Shown here: piece after piece, positions 32,629 through 40,836 of the stretch
Numbering within the stretch: position 1 is the stretch's first letter
Layout: each line of letters starts with the position of its first letter
Assembly (NCBI GenBank): GCA_041661965.1
Contig: JBAZTH010000002.1
Span: 186,001-250,000 of the forward strand
Source of the DNA: Candidatus Margulisiibacteriota bacterium
GTDB taxonomy: Bacteria > Margulisbacteria > WOR-1 > O2-12-FULL-45-9 > XYB2-FULL-48-7
Direction: 5' to 3'
DNA: 64,000 nt
The notes under the pieces: generated by a model
The model's database searches: none
The model's input: the letters and a program-made list of their open reading frames with translations, nothing else
What the model was told of the DNA's origin: nothing
Position numbers and translations under genes: made by a program

Positions 32629-33148
32629 TTTAATACCAATTGAAAGGATCGAGAACAGGATCCATTTGATCAGGGGACAAAAGGTGATGCTTGATCGAGA
32701 CCTAGCCGAACTTTACGGAGTGAAAACATTCGTTTTAAACCAAGCGGTCAATCGAAACCGTGAAAGGTTCCCGGATGACTTCATGTTTTCCTTGACTAGA
32801 CAGGAAATATCAAACATATCACAAATTGTGATATGTTCCCACAAAGGGCAGGTTGATAAAATCAAGCATGCCAAGAATGTAAATGTTTTCACTGAACAAG
32901 GCCTAGCTATGCTCTCCGGGGTTCTTCATAGCCCCAGAGCGGTACAAGTAAATATTGCCATCATGCGAGCTTTCGTCCGTCTCCGCCAGGTTCTCGCTAC
33001 CAATAAGGACCTAACCTATCTATTTCGGGAACTGAAGGGGAAAGTTGACCGACACGATAAAGAGATCGGGCTAATCATTCGAGCGATCGAGAAGATGGTC
33101 TCTACTGAAAGTAAACCGAAGCCCAAAATTGGGTTTAGGAGCGAATAA
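32621..33148 (+). CDS. ORF6N-domain DNA-binding protein
   Basis: A 175-residue ORF6N-family protein. The N-terminal domain has IRGQKVMLDRDLAELYGVKTFVLNQAVNRNRERFPDDFMF, here split for length at residues about 18-57, followed by the conserved VFTEQGLAMLSGVLHSPRAVQVNIAIMRAF region (about 91-120) and a coiled C-terminus. These proteins occur on phages and mobile islands and are thought to bind DNA; a precise role is not known. Codons 65-73 (NISQIVICS) lie in a perfect 25 bp palindrome. The ATG has AAAGGAGAA upstream. Confidence 0.88.
   Translation: MNDLIPIERIENRIHLIRGQKVMLDRDLAELYGVKTFVLNQAVNRNRERFPDDFMFSLTRQEISNISQIVICSHKGQVDKIKHAKNVNVFTEQGLAMLSGVLHSPRAVQVNIAIMRAFVRLRQVLATNKDLTYLFRELKGKVDRHDKEIGLIIRAIEKMVSTESKPKPKIGFRSE
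32813..32837. repeat. palindrome F inside ORF6N gene
   Basis: Arms AACATATCACAA/TTGTGATATGTT around a central A: perfect 25 bp, starting at nucleotide 193 of the CDS. Same build and position as the palindrome in the RhuM-Fic gene. Confidence 0.75.
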
Positions 33149-33185
33149 TGGAAGAGCGAATCGTCGGGCGTCTTGCGTTACGCGT

Positions 33186-33262
33186 CCCGCGCTTCTCATT
33201 TCGTTTCTCGCTTCGCAACCGCGCGACGCTTTTCGCATTTCCACCTCCTCTCCTGCTATAAT
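33186..33262. repeat. duplicated intergenic block with promoter, copy 2
   Basis: About 77 bp starting CCCGCGCTTCTCATTTCG and ending in TGC-TATAAT (33254-33262), an extended -10 that would drive the 33291 gene with a leadered message. Confidence 0.6.
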
Positions 33263-33290
33263 ACCCTCGTCCTACCCAAGGAGGCAAAAC

Positions 33291-33971
33291 ATGAATAAAA
33301 ATATTATCGCTCTCTTAGTCGCCGCTCTAATTTTAGTCTCGCCCAGCTTCGCCGCAACCGGCCGTCCAGCCTGGTCCCTCTTTTCAGATACGGCTTATAA
33401 TCTCAAGCAGGGCCAATGGAATGTCAGTTTAATAGGTTGGGCCAATTACGGGGTAACGAGCAAGCTCCAACTGGGAACCAACGGTCTGCTCGATCTCTTC
33501 CAGGTCCCCAATTTCTACGGTAAGTTTGTGGTCGTCGAGGAGTCGGAGAGCACTTTGCAGGTCGCGGTCGCTTCGTCGCTATACTATCCTCTCGCCTCCA
33601 GTACGCCTATTTCAACCGACGTCGCGCTTCTCCTCTCCCGCTCTTTAGATAGCGGTAACTATATTCTCCACGCCGGGATCAAACAGACGACCAATATCAA
33701 CGACAGCCCCCTCGCGACTTCTAACCCAATCAACACCCCCGGGGTGGGGATAAAAGCGGGGCTTATTACCAACCAGAGCGATACCAATCACTTTTTCATC
33801 GAGGCTTATCAGAACTGGATCCCAATCGGTCGGAGCTCGGAACTTGCCGTCGGCGCCGACTTTGTTAGTGAAAACAGGACTGTCTCCTTCGGCGGTCTTT
33901 TCTACGCCGCTGACTCGATGGATCGGAGAGCCAGCTTTTTACCGTTTGTGAATGTGCAGTGGGGTTTTTAG
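33291..33971 (+). CDS. small exported outer-membrane-type protein
   Basis: A 226-residue protein: signal peptide about 1-20 (SFA), then beta-rich sequence with alternating residues (WNVSLIGWANYGVTSKLQLG, YFIEAYQNWIPIGRSSELAVGADFV type strands) ending in FVNVQWGF with C-terminal Phe. Likely a small outer-membrane barrel. An AAGGAGG site fixes the start at 33291; an upstream in-frame start lies within the ORF6N gene. It sits in the accessory island but looks like the other envelope barrels. Converges on the next gene. Confidence 0.7.
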   Translation: MNKNIIALLVAALILVSPSFAATGRPAWSLFSDTAYNLKQGQWNVSLIGWANYGVTSKLQLGTNGLLDLFQVPNFYGKFVVVEESESTLQVAVASSLYYPLASSTPISTDVALLLSRSLDSGNYILHAGIKQTTNINDSPLATSNPINTPGVGIKAGLITNQSDTNHFFIEAYQNWIPIGRSSELAVGADFVSENRTVSFGGLFYAADSMDRRASFLPFVNVQWGF

Positions 33972-33983
33972 GGGGGCAAGTGA

Positions 33984-34361
33984 CTAAGCCCTTGTCTTCA
34001 GCTTCCCACCCAGCCATGCGCACGGCATCGTCAGGATAGCCAAAGAGATAGGATACCAGGCTGCCGACGCGTCCCAATTGGCGATCGAGCCGAGGATAGT
34101 GAGGACCAACCCAATTCCACCAAGAGTTAAAGCGTGGCCCATTGGTCGATCGGGCGCCAGGGCCGCCGCTACGTAACACCCCGCGGTGTTATAGATACAG
34201 CGATAGACCAAGGCTAAAGCCAGCATCCAGGTGACGAACAAGCCCGCTTGCTGCGGTGGGAAAATGCCGGTCTTCTCTAGAATCATGTCAGTACCAATTG
34301 ATAAAACTGCTCCGACGATCATCCCTGCGACAATGGCCCAGATACTTTTAAGGATTTTCAT
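33984..34361 (-). CDS. four-helix membrane protein
   Basis: A 125-residue integral membrane protein: helices at about 5-24 (IWAIVAGMIVGAVLSIGTDM), 41-60, 77-93 and 103-118. Start chosen at 34361 with an AAAGGAGG site. Not recognised beyond resemblance to small hypothetical membrane proteins found singly in many genomes. Convergent with the barrel gene (12 bp apart). Confidence 0.65.
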   Translation of the reverse strand: MKILKSIWAIVAGMIVGAVLSIGTDMILEKTGIFPPQQAGLFVTWMLALALVYRCIYNTAGCYVAAALAPDRPMGHALTLGGIGLVLTILGSIANWDASAAWYPISLAILTMPCAWLGGKLKTRA

Positions 34362-34477
34362 GTTGTAGCCTCCTTTAGGATAAGAGAATTTTAGCAAGTC
34401 GAAACGGTAAATGTAAACATATTTTCCCCGTCCGACTGACGGTTATTAATAGTATAATTATCCCACAACAAAAACCG

Positions 34478-35050
34478 ATGAAAATAGGCAAGACCCTTTA
34501 CATCTCGAACCGTAAAAAATGGCGTGCCTGGCTTTCGAAAAACCACAGCCGGGCCAAAGAGATCTGGCTTATTTACCCCCGCAAATACACCGGCCAACCC
34601 CGCCTGGGCTACGCCGATGCTGTCGAGGAAGCGCTCGCCTTTGGCTGGATAGATAGCCAGGTTAAAAACATCGACCGCGCCAAGTTCGCCCAGCGCTTTT
34701 CGCCGCGCAAACCAACAAGCAGCTGGTCGGAGGCCAACCTTGCGCGCATGAGAAGGCTCATCAGACAGGGGAAAATGACCAAAGTCGGTCTGGCGGCGCT
34801 GAAAAATCGGGCTTTATTGAAAAAGAAGCAGAAATTGGAGATCGCCCCTGCCACCTTGCAGGCCCTAAAGCATGACAAAACTGTTTGGCGTAATTTTCAG
34901 AGATTCCCTCTTAATTATCGGACCATAAGAATCGCCTATATAGAGGGCGGGCGCAGACATGGAACTGCGGAATACAAAAAGCGGCTAACTAATTTCATCA
35001 AAAAAACGAGAGCGAATATAATGTTTGCTTTCGGTGGGGTGCAAAAGTAA
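34478..35050 (+). CDS. YdeI/OmdA-family protein
   Basis: A 190-residue YdeI-family protein (OmpD-associated type). Family features: LYISNRKKWRAWLSKNHSRAKEIWL, YADAVEEALAFGWIDSQVK, FAQRFSPRKPTSSWSEANL and the basic C-terminus. Some members protect against antimicrobial peptides, but the function is not well established. A TATAAT at 34453-34458 lies 19 nt before the ATG, leaving a leader of about 12 nt without a Shine-Dalgarno. Confidence 0.85.
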   Translation: MKIGKTLYISNRKKWRAWLSKNHSRAKEIWLIYPRKYTGQPRLGYADAVEEALAFGWIDSQVKNIDRAKFAQRFSPRKPTSSWSEANLARMRRLIRQGKMTKVGLAALKNRALLKKKQKLEIAPATLQALKHDKTVWRNFQRFPLNYRTIRIAYIEGGRRHGTAEYKKRLTNFIKKTRANIMFAFGGVQK

Positions 35051-35091
35051 TCCCAAAACGGCAACTCCCCCGTCCGTCCTTGATCGATCTT

Positions 35092-35197
35092 TTAACTCAA
35101 CCCATATTTCTGTCTAAACCTTTCCACCACCCCTCTCAACCGGTCGTCCAATCGGGAAAGCGCTTCCTCTTCGATTTCAGCCAGGATCCCTATTGCT
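35092..35197 (-). pseudogene. gene remnant, C-terminal 33 codons
   Basis: On the minus strand an open segment reads GILAEIEEEALSRLDDRLRG and VVERFRQKYGLS then TAA, a plausible helical C-terminus without any start. Upstream it runs into AT-rich dispersed repeat sequence (about 35200-35300). I see no gene in the rest of this 264 bp gap. Confidence 0.35.
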
Positions 35198-35314
35198 AAG
35201 CACAAATGATCTAAACATTTTGAATTTTGATATTTGCGCTAGTTTAGAATTTCTGATTTCGTGCCTTCCCCATTGTTTTGCATTTTAATATTCGTATTTC
35301 CCTCTCTAAATGGG

Positions 35315-35746
35315 TCATATGTTAATTGACCTTCGTAATGCCTTTCTTATTCGCGTAATGGTTCCGCATTGGTTAATTTTACATTCCCACACGCGAATAA
35401 CATTCCATCCCGCCAAGCGCAACGCCTTATTAGTCTTGCAATCACGCTTTATATTAGACTCAATTTTTTTAGTCCAATAAGCCAAATTACTTTTTGGCCG
35501 TCTAAAACAATATGGGCATTTGTGCCAAAAACATCCATCAACAAAAAGCGCAACCTTATTTTTTTCCCAAACAAAATCTGGCGTCCCAACAATGTTTTTA
35601 TGTTTTCTCCAACCTTTCAACCTATTAAAACGCAACAATTTTTCCATCTTCAACTCGGTGGAAACATTTCCTCGCGATTTAACGGCCGCCATTACTTTTG
35701 ACCGTTGTGCTTTGTCTTCCTTATTGGTTATTTTATGCTTACCCAC
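35315..35746 (-). CDS. vsr: very short patch repair endonuclease Vsr
   Basis: A 143-residue Vsr nuclease that nicks at T:G mismatches arising from deamination of 5-methylcytosine. Features: RSKVMAAVKSRGNVSTELKM, GTPDFVW, VALFVDGCFWHKCPYC (catalytic and zinc residues) and ALRLAGWNVIRVWECKI. It overlaps the upstream nuclease gene by 19 bp and follows a cytosine-C5 methylase, its usual partner. Lower G+C than the flanking genes; probably acquired as a cassette. Confidence 0.93.
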   Translation of the reverse strand: MGKHKITNKEDKAQRSKVMAAVKSRGNVSTELKMEKLLRFNRLKGWRKHKNIVGTPDFVWEKNKVALFVDGCFWHKCPYCFRRPKSNLAYWTKKIESNIKRDCKTNKALRLAGWNVIRVWECKINQCGTITRIRKALRRSINI

Positions 35747-36459
35747 GACTCATCGAATCCCAATTCTGATATTACTTTATTAAAATCTAAAACAGGAGGC
35801 CTTTTTATCTTAAATCTAACAGCAGATGAAGGCACAGTATATATTATGGTGAATTGCGACCCGTGTGGCTGCCAAGTAAACTTATGATCACCGTTAGTTC
35901 TGTCTACTCCTTCAAGGTTCCCATTTTTATTCACCGACCAACGATACTCTTTGGGAACAAATCTATTAATTTCCGTTTCAAAAAGAGCAAACTCAAGCTT
36001 ATTAACATTCCTAATCAATATCGCAGATCTTACATTGACATACTCATCTACAGCAATATTTACCCGTTCATTCCAAATATTTAAAACAGCTGCTCCTGTT
36101 TTTTGCGGGTCGTCATGCGGGTTTGATATGCCATAAGAATAATCGGGAGAATTTCTGCCAGAAATGACCCTTACTACTTTACATTTATGGGGATCGTCGT
36201 TTTTGACGCTTTTTATTGACCAAGCCCCATCAGCTAAAACAACATCGGCCAATCCAACTGGGCTAGACAAGTGGATTCCATTCAATCCCTTTGCAAATAT
36301 ATCGCCCCAATCCTCTCCGCTTATATCAGACTTCCCAACTGCAAAATGGTAAACAATCCATTTGCTAATTTCATAGATAAATATTTTTGGAAACTCCCCT
36401 AGCGGGTGCGCACTAGATTGCCTGCTTTTTTTTGAGTCCCTCAGCCTTGGCTTGAGCAT
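35728..36459 (-). CDS. probable type II restriction endonuclease
   Basis: A 243-residue protein between a cytosine-C5 methylase and vsr, the position expected of the cognate restriction enzyme. The segment GLADVVLADGAWSIKSVK has the layout of a PD-(D/E)XK site (Asp, then S-x-K on the next strand). I do not recognise a named family. The only Met start, at 36459, overlaps the methylase by 47 bp and gives a basic N-terminus that may not be native; a later non-ATG start is possible. Specificity unknown, but Vsr suggests a methylated C followed by a pyrimidine-rich context. Confidence 0.65.
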   Translation of the reverse strand: MLKPRLRDSKKSRQSSAHPLGEFPKIFIYEISKWIVYHFAVGKSDISGEDWGDIFAKGLNGIHLSSPVGLADVVLADGAWSIKSVKNDDPHKCKVVRVISGRNSPDYSYGISNPHDDPQKTGAAVLNIWNERVNIAVDEYVNVRSAILIRNVNKLEFALFETEINRFVPKEYRWSVNKNGNLEGVDRTNGDHKFTWQPHGSQFTIIYTVPSSAVRFKIKRPPVLDFNKVISELGFDESWVSIK

Positions 36460-37360
36460 TTAAAATCTCCTTTATAACAAATCTAATCATTGGAACGGGA
36501 ACAGCGTTGCCCGCTTGCTTCCTCGCATATGCATCAGAACAAACTATCTTATGTTTTTCAGGGAAACCTTGCAATCTCAACATCTCTCTTGGTGTTAATC
36601 GCCTTTCTCCATTTACCAGAAGATAGTTATAAGAAGCATTCGCGCGCAATGCGCATGAATATGGATGGCTGGAAACATTTCCACCTTTGTTCTCATGCCA
36701 AATAGACACTTTTAAACTTGTTTGATGCGATTTCTTCCTTTTTTCTCTTATCATCGGACTGACGTAATGTCGCCTATCAACTTCCTTATCTAATAATTTT
36801 TCAAGCGGGGTGTATTTCTCAATTTTTGCAGGCCAAAAATACGCTACGTCATGGTTGAGAAACCCAACAATTATTGTTCTCTCTCTTCTTTGAGGCAAGC
36901 CATAATCCAAAGCGTTAAGCACTTTCCAATAAGTTTTGTATCCAATTTCTTCTAAGCATTCTAAAATTCTAGTAATAGTTTTTTTATTGTCGTGGGTCGC
37001 TAATTGTTTGACATTTTCCAGGATAATCATAGGGGGCTTTTTATCCTTTAATATTCTGGCTATTTCAAAAAACAAGGTCCCTCGCATATCATCAAATCCC
37101 ATCCTATTGCCAATAATACTAAAGGGTTGGCAAGGAAAACCAGCACACAACAAATCATGATTTGGAATATCCTTTGATTTTATCTTTGTAATATCCCCTT
37201 GGGGCTTTAAACAAAAGTTTTCTTCATATGTTTTTGCAGCTTCAACATCTATCTCACTGGAAAAGACACAGTGTCCACCATTATCCGATGCTGCTATATG
37301 AAATCCGCCTATGCCAGAAAACAAATCAATAAATGTAAACTCTTTCAATTTTCTACTCAT
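36413..37360 (-). CDS. DNA (cytosine-5-)-methyltransferase
   Basis: A 315-residue C5 methylase. Motif I IDLFSGIGGF (11-20), motif IV GFPCQPFS with catalytic Cys77, motif VI LENVKQL, motif VIII GLPQRRERTIIVGF, motif IX RLTPREMLRLQGFP and motif X QAGNAVPVPM. The target recognition domain between VIII and IX is short, as in enzymes with 4-5 bp sites. It leads the methylase-nuclease-Vsr unit. AT-rich codon choice contrasts with the surrounding chromosome. Confidence 0.95.
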   Translation of the reverse strand: MSRKLKEFTFIDLFSGIGGFHIAASDNGGHCVFSSEIDVEAAKTYEENFCLKPQGDITKIKSKDIPNHDLLCAGFPCQPFSIIGNRMGFDDMRGTLFFEIARILKDKKPPMIILENVKQLATHDNKKTITRILECLEEIGYKTYWKVLNALDYGLPQRRERTIIVGFLNHDVAYFWPAKIEKYTPLEKLLDKEVDRRHYVSPMIREKRKKSHQTSLKVSIWHENKGGNVSSHPYSCALRANASYNYLLVNGERRLTPREMLRLQGFPEKHKIVCSDAYARKQAGNAVPVPMIRFVIKEILNAQAKAEGLKKKQAI

Positions 37361-37814
37361 GGTATTATCCCCACCTCCCCTTTCTCCCCATACTCCAACG
37401 CGTCCCTCCCTTTCATTAAGTCTAACAACATATCTCTACCTAGAATAGGCCTCAGCATACACCATATTTCAAATCATCATTTATTTCATATTGTACTACA
37501 TATTTTGGCTTTGGGGTTAGGCCAATCGGCAATAAATAAAAACGGCTAACTTGTTTCTTTCTAAACCTTTCTCTCAGCTCAATCATTTGTCCTAAAACAT
37601 AAATTTAAATAAAATTCCGAATGGGCGCGCATTTCGGGATATACGAATGGCTAATCCGAATACCCGAATAATTGGAGATAAATACGAAACACGAAATCCT
37701 AAACTCGAAACAAAAATGAAAATCCAAAATTCGAATTTCGGACTTCGAATTTGTTTCGTATTTCGACCTGCCTGCCGGCAGGCAGGAATTAGAGTTTCGA
37801 ATTTTAGTTAACCA
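37361..37814. other. AT-rich repeat-filled intergenic region
   Basis: No gene is visible in this 454 bp gap. It is filled with degenerate AT-rich units such as GAAACACGAAATCC, AATTCGAATTTCGGACTTCG and TTTCGTATTTCG, plus the 20 bp palindrome at 37767. Similar fragments occur near 35220-35300 and 47340-47385. The methylase promoter must lie at its left edge. Confidence 0.6.
37767..37786. repeat. 20-bp perfect palindrome
   Basis: CCTGCCTGCCGGCAGGCAGG. A 16 bp core copy is embedded in the LigB-like gene at 30955-30970. Confidence 0.75.
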
Positions 37815-38783
37815 TTATCTTCTCAAAAGCATCGCTACCAGCCCGGTCATCTTTTCTTTCTCCCTAGGGTGGCTTTCGGCTATAAGGAGGGTCAGCGCGG
37901 TCAAAGCCGTCGGCGTCAGCCGCCGCACATCAAGGATTCCGGCGTGGCGCAAGAACCAGACAAAGGCAAAAGCCCCGCTCCTTTTGTTCCCATCCGCGAA
38001 AGGATGGCTTTTTACCACAAAATATAGTAAATGCGCCGCTTTTTCTTCCAAGCTCGGGTAAAGATCTTTTCCGTCAAAGGTTTGCATCACATTCCCAACA
38101 ATCCCCTCAAGAGAACTACCGCCGCGCTCCAAGGCAAAAAGATCGCTCGCTTCCCCCTTTTTCTTCAGCTCCCCCTTCAGCCTCTCGATCCCGGCAGTCA
38201 ATTCACTAGCCGCGATCGCAACCTTCTTCCTAGTCACCTTCCCCTGGCCAAAACTCCCCCGATCGTATGCCGCCAGCGAAAACCAAGTCCCGGCAAATAG
38301 CTTGATCAGCTCAAGAATGTCGGCCGTTTCCACTTTAGAAGAGGTGGGCAGTAGAGATCGGACGCTCTCCACTGCTTTCATAAAGGAATCGTAGTTTTTA
38401 GCGATCCGTTTGCGGTTGATAGTGTAACCCTTAAGAAGATGATCCCTTAATGTCCTAGTTGCCCACTGGCGAAAAGCAATGGCCTTGGCGGAATTAGCCC
38501 GATAACCAACCGCTAAAACAACATCCAAATTATAAAATTTTACGTCATATACTTTACCGTCACTGGCAGTATGTGCAAAATTTGCACATACTTGCTCCTG
38601 GTCGAGCTCTTTATCTTTTAATATGTTACGAACATGCTTTGTTATAACCGATCGCTCAACACTAAAAAGCTTCGCGATCTGTGCCTGGGTCGCCCAAATT
38701 GTCTCATTCTCGTCATCCGCTTTTAGCTCCAGGGAACCAGTCGGCCCCTGGTAGATGACTTTGTTATTTCTCCTTCTCCGCAT
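37815..38783 (-). CDS. RhuM-Fic fusion protein
   Basis: A 322-residue protein with an N-terminal RhuM/Bro-like DNA-binding region (WATQAQIAKLFSVERSVITKHVRNIL, about 30-55; YNLDVVLAVGYRANSAKAIAFRQWATRTL, about 84-112) and a C-terminal Fic domain with the complete active-site motif HPFADGNKRSG (about 259-269). Fic proteins usually AMPylate targets and many act as toxins; no separate antitoxin gene is seen, and the N-terminal part could autoregulate. Codons 64-72 (VCANFAHT) lie in a perfect 25 bp palindrome. It diverges from glmM. Confidence 0.9.
   Translation of the reverse strand: MRRRRNNKVIYQGPTGSLELKADDENETIWATQAQIAKLFSVERSVITKHVRNILKDKELDQEQVCANFAHTASDGKVYDVKFYNLDVVLAVGYRANSAKAIAFRQWATRTLRDHLLKGYTINRKRIAKNYDSFMKAVESVRSLLPTSSKVETADILELIKLFAGTWFSLAAYDRGSFGQGKVTRKKVAIAASELTAGIERLKGELKKKGEASDLFALERGGSSLEGIVGNVMQTFDGKDLYPSLEEKAAHLLYFVVKSHPFADGNKRSGAFAFVWFLRHAGILDVRRLTPTALTALTLLIAESHPREKEKMTGLVAMLLRR
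38568..38592. repeat. palindrome inside RhuM-Fic gene
   Basis: Arms AGTATGTGCAAA/TTTGCACATACT around a central A: perfect 25 bp, beginning at nucleotide 192 of the CDS. Confidence 0.75.
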
Positions 38784-38795
38784 GATAGATGAATC

Positions 38796-38811
38796 AGCAA
38801 TTTTATTGCCA
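38796..38811. repeat. 16-bp palindromic motif, copy 3
   Basis: Exact copy of AGCAATTTTATTGCCA, 13 bp upstream of the RhuM-Fic start. Confidence 0.5.
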
Positions 38812-38847
38812 CTTGTCCCCTACTTCCCCAAACCACCTTCCATAAGC

Positions 38848-38853
38848 TATAAT
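38848..38853 (+). promoter_or_regulatory. -10 box of glmM, leaderless
   Basis: TATAAT ending 8 nt before the glmM ATG; no Shine-Dalgarno and no convincing -35 hexamer. Confidence 0.45.
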
Positions 38854-38861
38854 GCCCATAT

Positions 38862-40199
38862 ATGGCACTAAAAATCTCGATCTCCGGCGTGCGCGGCACG
38901 ATCCCGGATTCCCTCACCCCCGAGCTTTGCCTCGACTTCGCCAAGGCCTTCGGGACCTACACTAACGGCGGTACAATTGTTATAGGGATCGACCCCCGTC
39001 CGTCGTCAGAATACATTAAAGGGATCCTCTACGCCGGGCTTCTTTCAGCTGGTTGTAAAGTAATAGATATCGGCATCGCCCCGACCCCCACTGTTGGGAT
39101 CATGACCAAACTCCTCCGCGCCGACGGCGGAATTGTAGTCACTGCCTCCCATAACCCACTCCCTTGGAACGGGATCAAGTTCATGACCCCCGAAGGGTTG
39201 TTCCTCAACGAGAAAAAAGCGGCCAAGCTGATCGACCTCTACGAGAAAAAGAAGTTCCGCGTCGCCGTCCCGCAAACCGTTGAATCCAACGACCAGGCAA
39301 TCGCCCTTCACATTAAAAAGGTCCTTAAAGTCGTCGACGTCAACCTGATCCGTAAAAAGAAATTCCGCGTCGCCTTAGACGGTTGTAACGGCGCCGGCTC
39401 CATCGCCCTGGTCGAGCTTCTCAAAAAACTCGGCTGCGTCGTCTACCCGATCAATTGCAATGTCTTGCTCCCCTTCCCGCACAACCCGGAACCGGTCCCC
39501 GAAAACATTACCGAGCTTATCGGCTACGTCCAGGCCAAAAAAGCCGATGTCGGCTTTGTCGTCGACGCCGACGCCGACCGCCTCGCCATTGTCGCCGACG
39601 GCGGCTTCGCCATCGGTGAAGAATTGACCCTCGCTTTGGCCGCCGCTTCGATCCTCGAAGCCGCCCCTAACGCCAAAGCCCGTAAACATACCATTGTCAC
39701 CAACCTCTCGACCAGCCGAGTAGTGGATGATGTCGCCAAGAGCCACGGCGCCAAGGTCGTTCGGACCAAGATCGGCGAGATCCATGTGGTGGAAGAAATT
39801 ATCCGGCAGGAAGCAATAATCGGCGGCGAAGGGAACGGCGGGGTCATTTTCCCGCAGGTCGGCTACAACCGGGACAGCCTGGCCGGGATCGCCCTCATCC
39901 TCCATTATATGGCCAAGAGCGGCCAGCCCCTCTCCAAGCTCGCCAAAAGCCTCCCCCAGTACGTCATGATCAAGAGCAAAGTCGACTGTAACAGTCAGTT
40001 CGAGGTCACAGAGTGGCTGGAAAAGGTCAAAAAGAGCTTTGCGGGTGAAGAAATGGTCATCAAAGACGGGATCAAAGTCGTTTTCCCCGATGCCTGGGTC
40101 CACGTCCGGGCCTCCAACACCGAGCCAATCATCAGAATAATGGCCGAAGCCCCGACCAGAGAGGCGGCCGAAGAGTTAATTAAAAGAATTACCGGTTAG
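38862..40199 (+). CDS. glmM: phosphoglucosamine mutase
   Basis: A 445-residue alpha-D-phosphohexomutase. The phosphoserine loop is TASHNPLPWNGIKFM (Ser near 91), the metal loop DADADRLAIV, the sugar loop GEGNGGVIFP and the phosphate-binding loop RASNTEPIIRIM. These fit GlmM, converting glucosamine-6-P to glucosamine-1-P, though phosphomannomutases are close relatives. The partner pyrophosphorylase domain is encoded at 44659-45408. Message probably leaderless. Confidence 0.85.
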   Translation: MALKISISGVRGTIPDSLTPELCLDFAKAFGTYTNGGTIVIGIDPRPSSEYIKGILYAGLLSAGCKVIDIGIAPTPTVGIMTKLLRADGGIVVTASHNPLPWNGIKFMTPEGLFLNEKKAAKLIDLYEKKKFRVAVPQTVESNDQAIALHIKKVLKVVDVNLIRKKKFRVALDGCNGAGSIALVELLKKLGCVVYPINCNVLLPFPHNPEPVPENITELIGYVQAKKADVGFVVDADADRLAIVADGGFAIGEELTLALAAASILEAAPNAKARKHTIVTNLSTSRVVDDVAKSHGAKVVRTKIGEIHVVEEIIRQEAIIGGEGNGGVIFPQVGYNRDSLAGIALILHYMAKSGQPLSKLAKSLPQYVMIKSKVDCNSQFEVTEWLEKVKKSFAGEEMVIKDGIKVVFPDAWVHVRASNTEPIIRIMAEAPTREAAEELIKRITG

Positions 40200-40206
40200 G
40201 AATTTT

Positions 40207-40836
40207 TTAGGAGCGACACGAGCCGCAGCACTCTTTCCCTTTTGATTTATCGATCGACTCTCTCCCTTCCATAAAAGCATAGTAGGCGATCCCTATCGTC
40301 CCAAGAGAATCGATATAGCCGACCTTGAAGAGTTCATACAAAACACTGGAGACGAGCAGAATTACCGACAAATAAACGCAGGTCTTGGTGCAATTGGCGT
40401 CGGCGATAATCGCGTCGGAGGAAAGCCTCTCCCCCACAAACATCTTGGCCTTCATTAAAAAAACCATCGTTAATATTGAAATGACGGAGATTATTATCCC
40501 CCAAGATGTGGTTATCGGCTTATGGTCGATATAAATATTGTAGGCAACCGTTAAGATCAAGCCGATGGTCAAGAGATAAAAAGAGATCCCCGTTATTTTT
40601 AAGGCAGTTTTTTCAAAACTGTCCCGCTCTTGGTCGTTCCTTTTGATCCGGACAATCATATGCCAGACGCCGATCCCGGATAAGACTTCGACAAAAGAAT
40701 CGATCCCAAAACCAAGAAGGGTCAGCGTCTGGTCGGTATAACCAAAATAGATCGAGACCAACCCTTCAATAATATTATAAAAAACGGTGACGATCGCCAG
40801 CGATAAGGCGATATTCCATAAAACTTTTATATTCAT
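40207..40836 (-). CDS. cation-diffusion-facilitator-like membrane protein
   Basis: A 209-residue protein with about six membrane helices. LLGFGIDSFVEVLSG resembles the metal-binding helix of CDF transporters (Asp, then Glu in place of the second Asp), and SSDAIIADANCTKTCVYLS matches the second site (a HxxxD-type position changed to Asp/Cys). The C-terminus CCGSCRS could bind a soft metal. The usual cytoplasmic CDF domain is absent. It ends the four-gene operon with the kinase and regulator, with ATGA overlap. Metal unknown. Confidence 0.65.
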   Translation of the reverse strand: MNIKVLWNIALSLAIVTVFYNIIEGLVSIYFGYTDQTLTLLGFGIDSFVEVLSGIGVWHMIVRIKRNDQERDSFEKTALKITGISFYLLTIGLILTVAYNIYIDHKPITTSWGIIISVISILTMVFLMKAKMFVGERLSSDAIIADANCTKTCVYLSVILLVSSVLYELFKVGYIDSLGTIGIAYYAFMEGRESIDKSKGKECCGSCRS

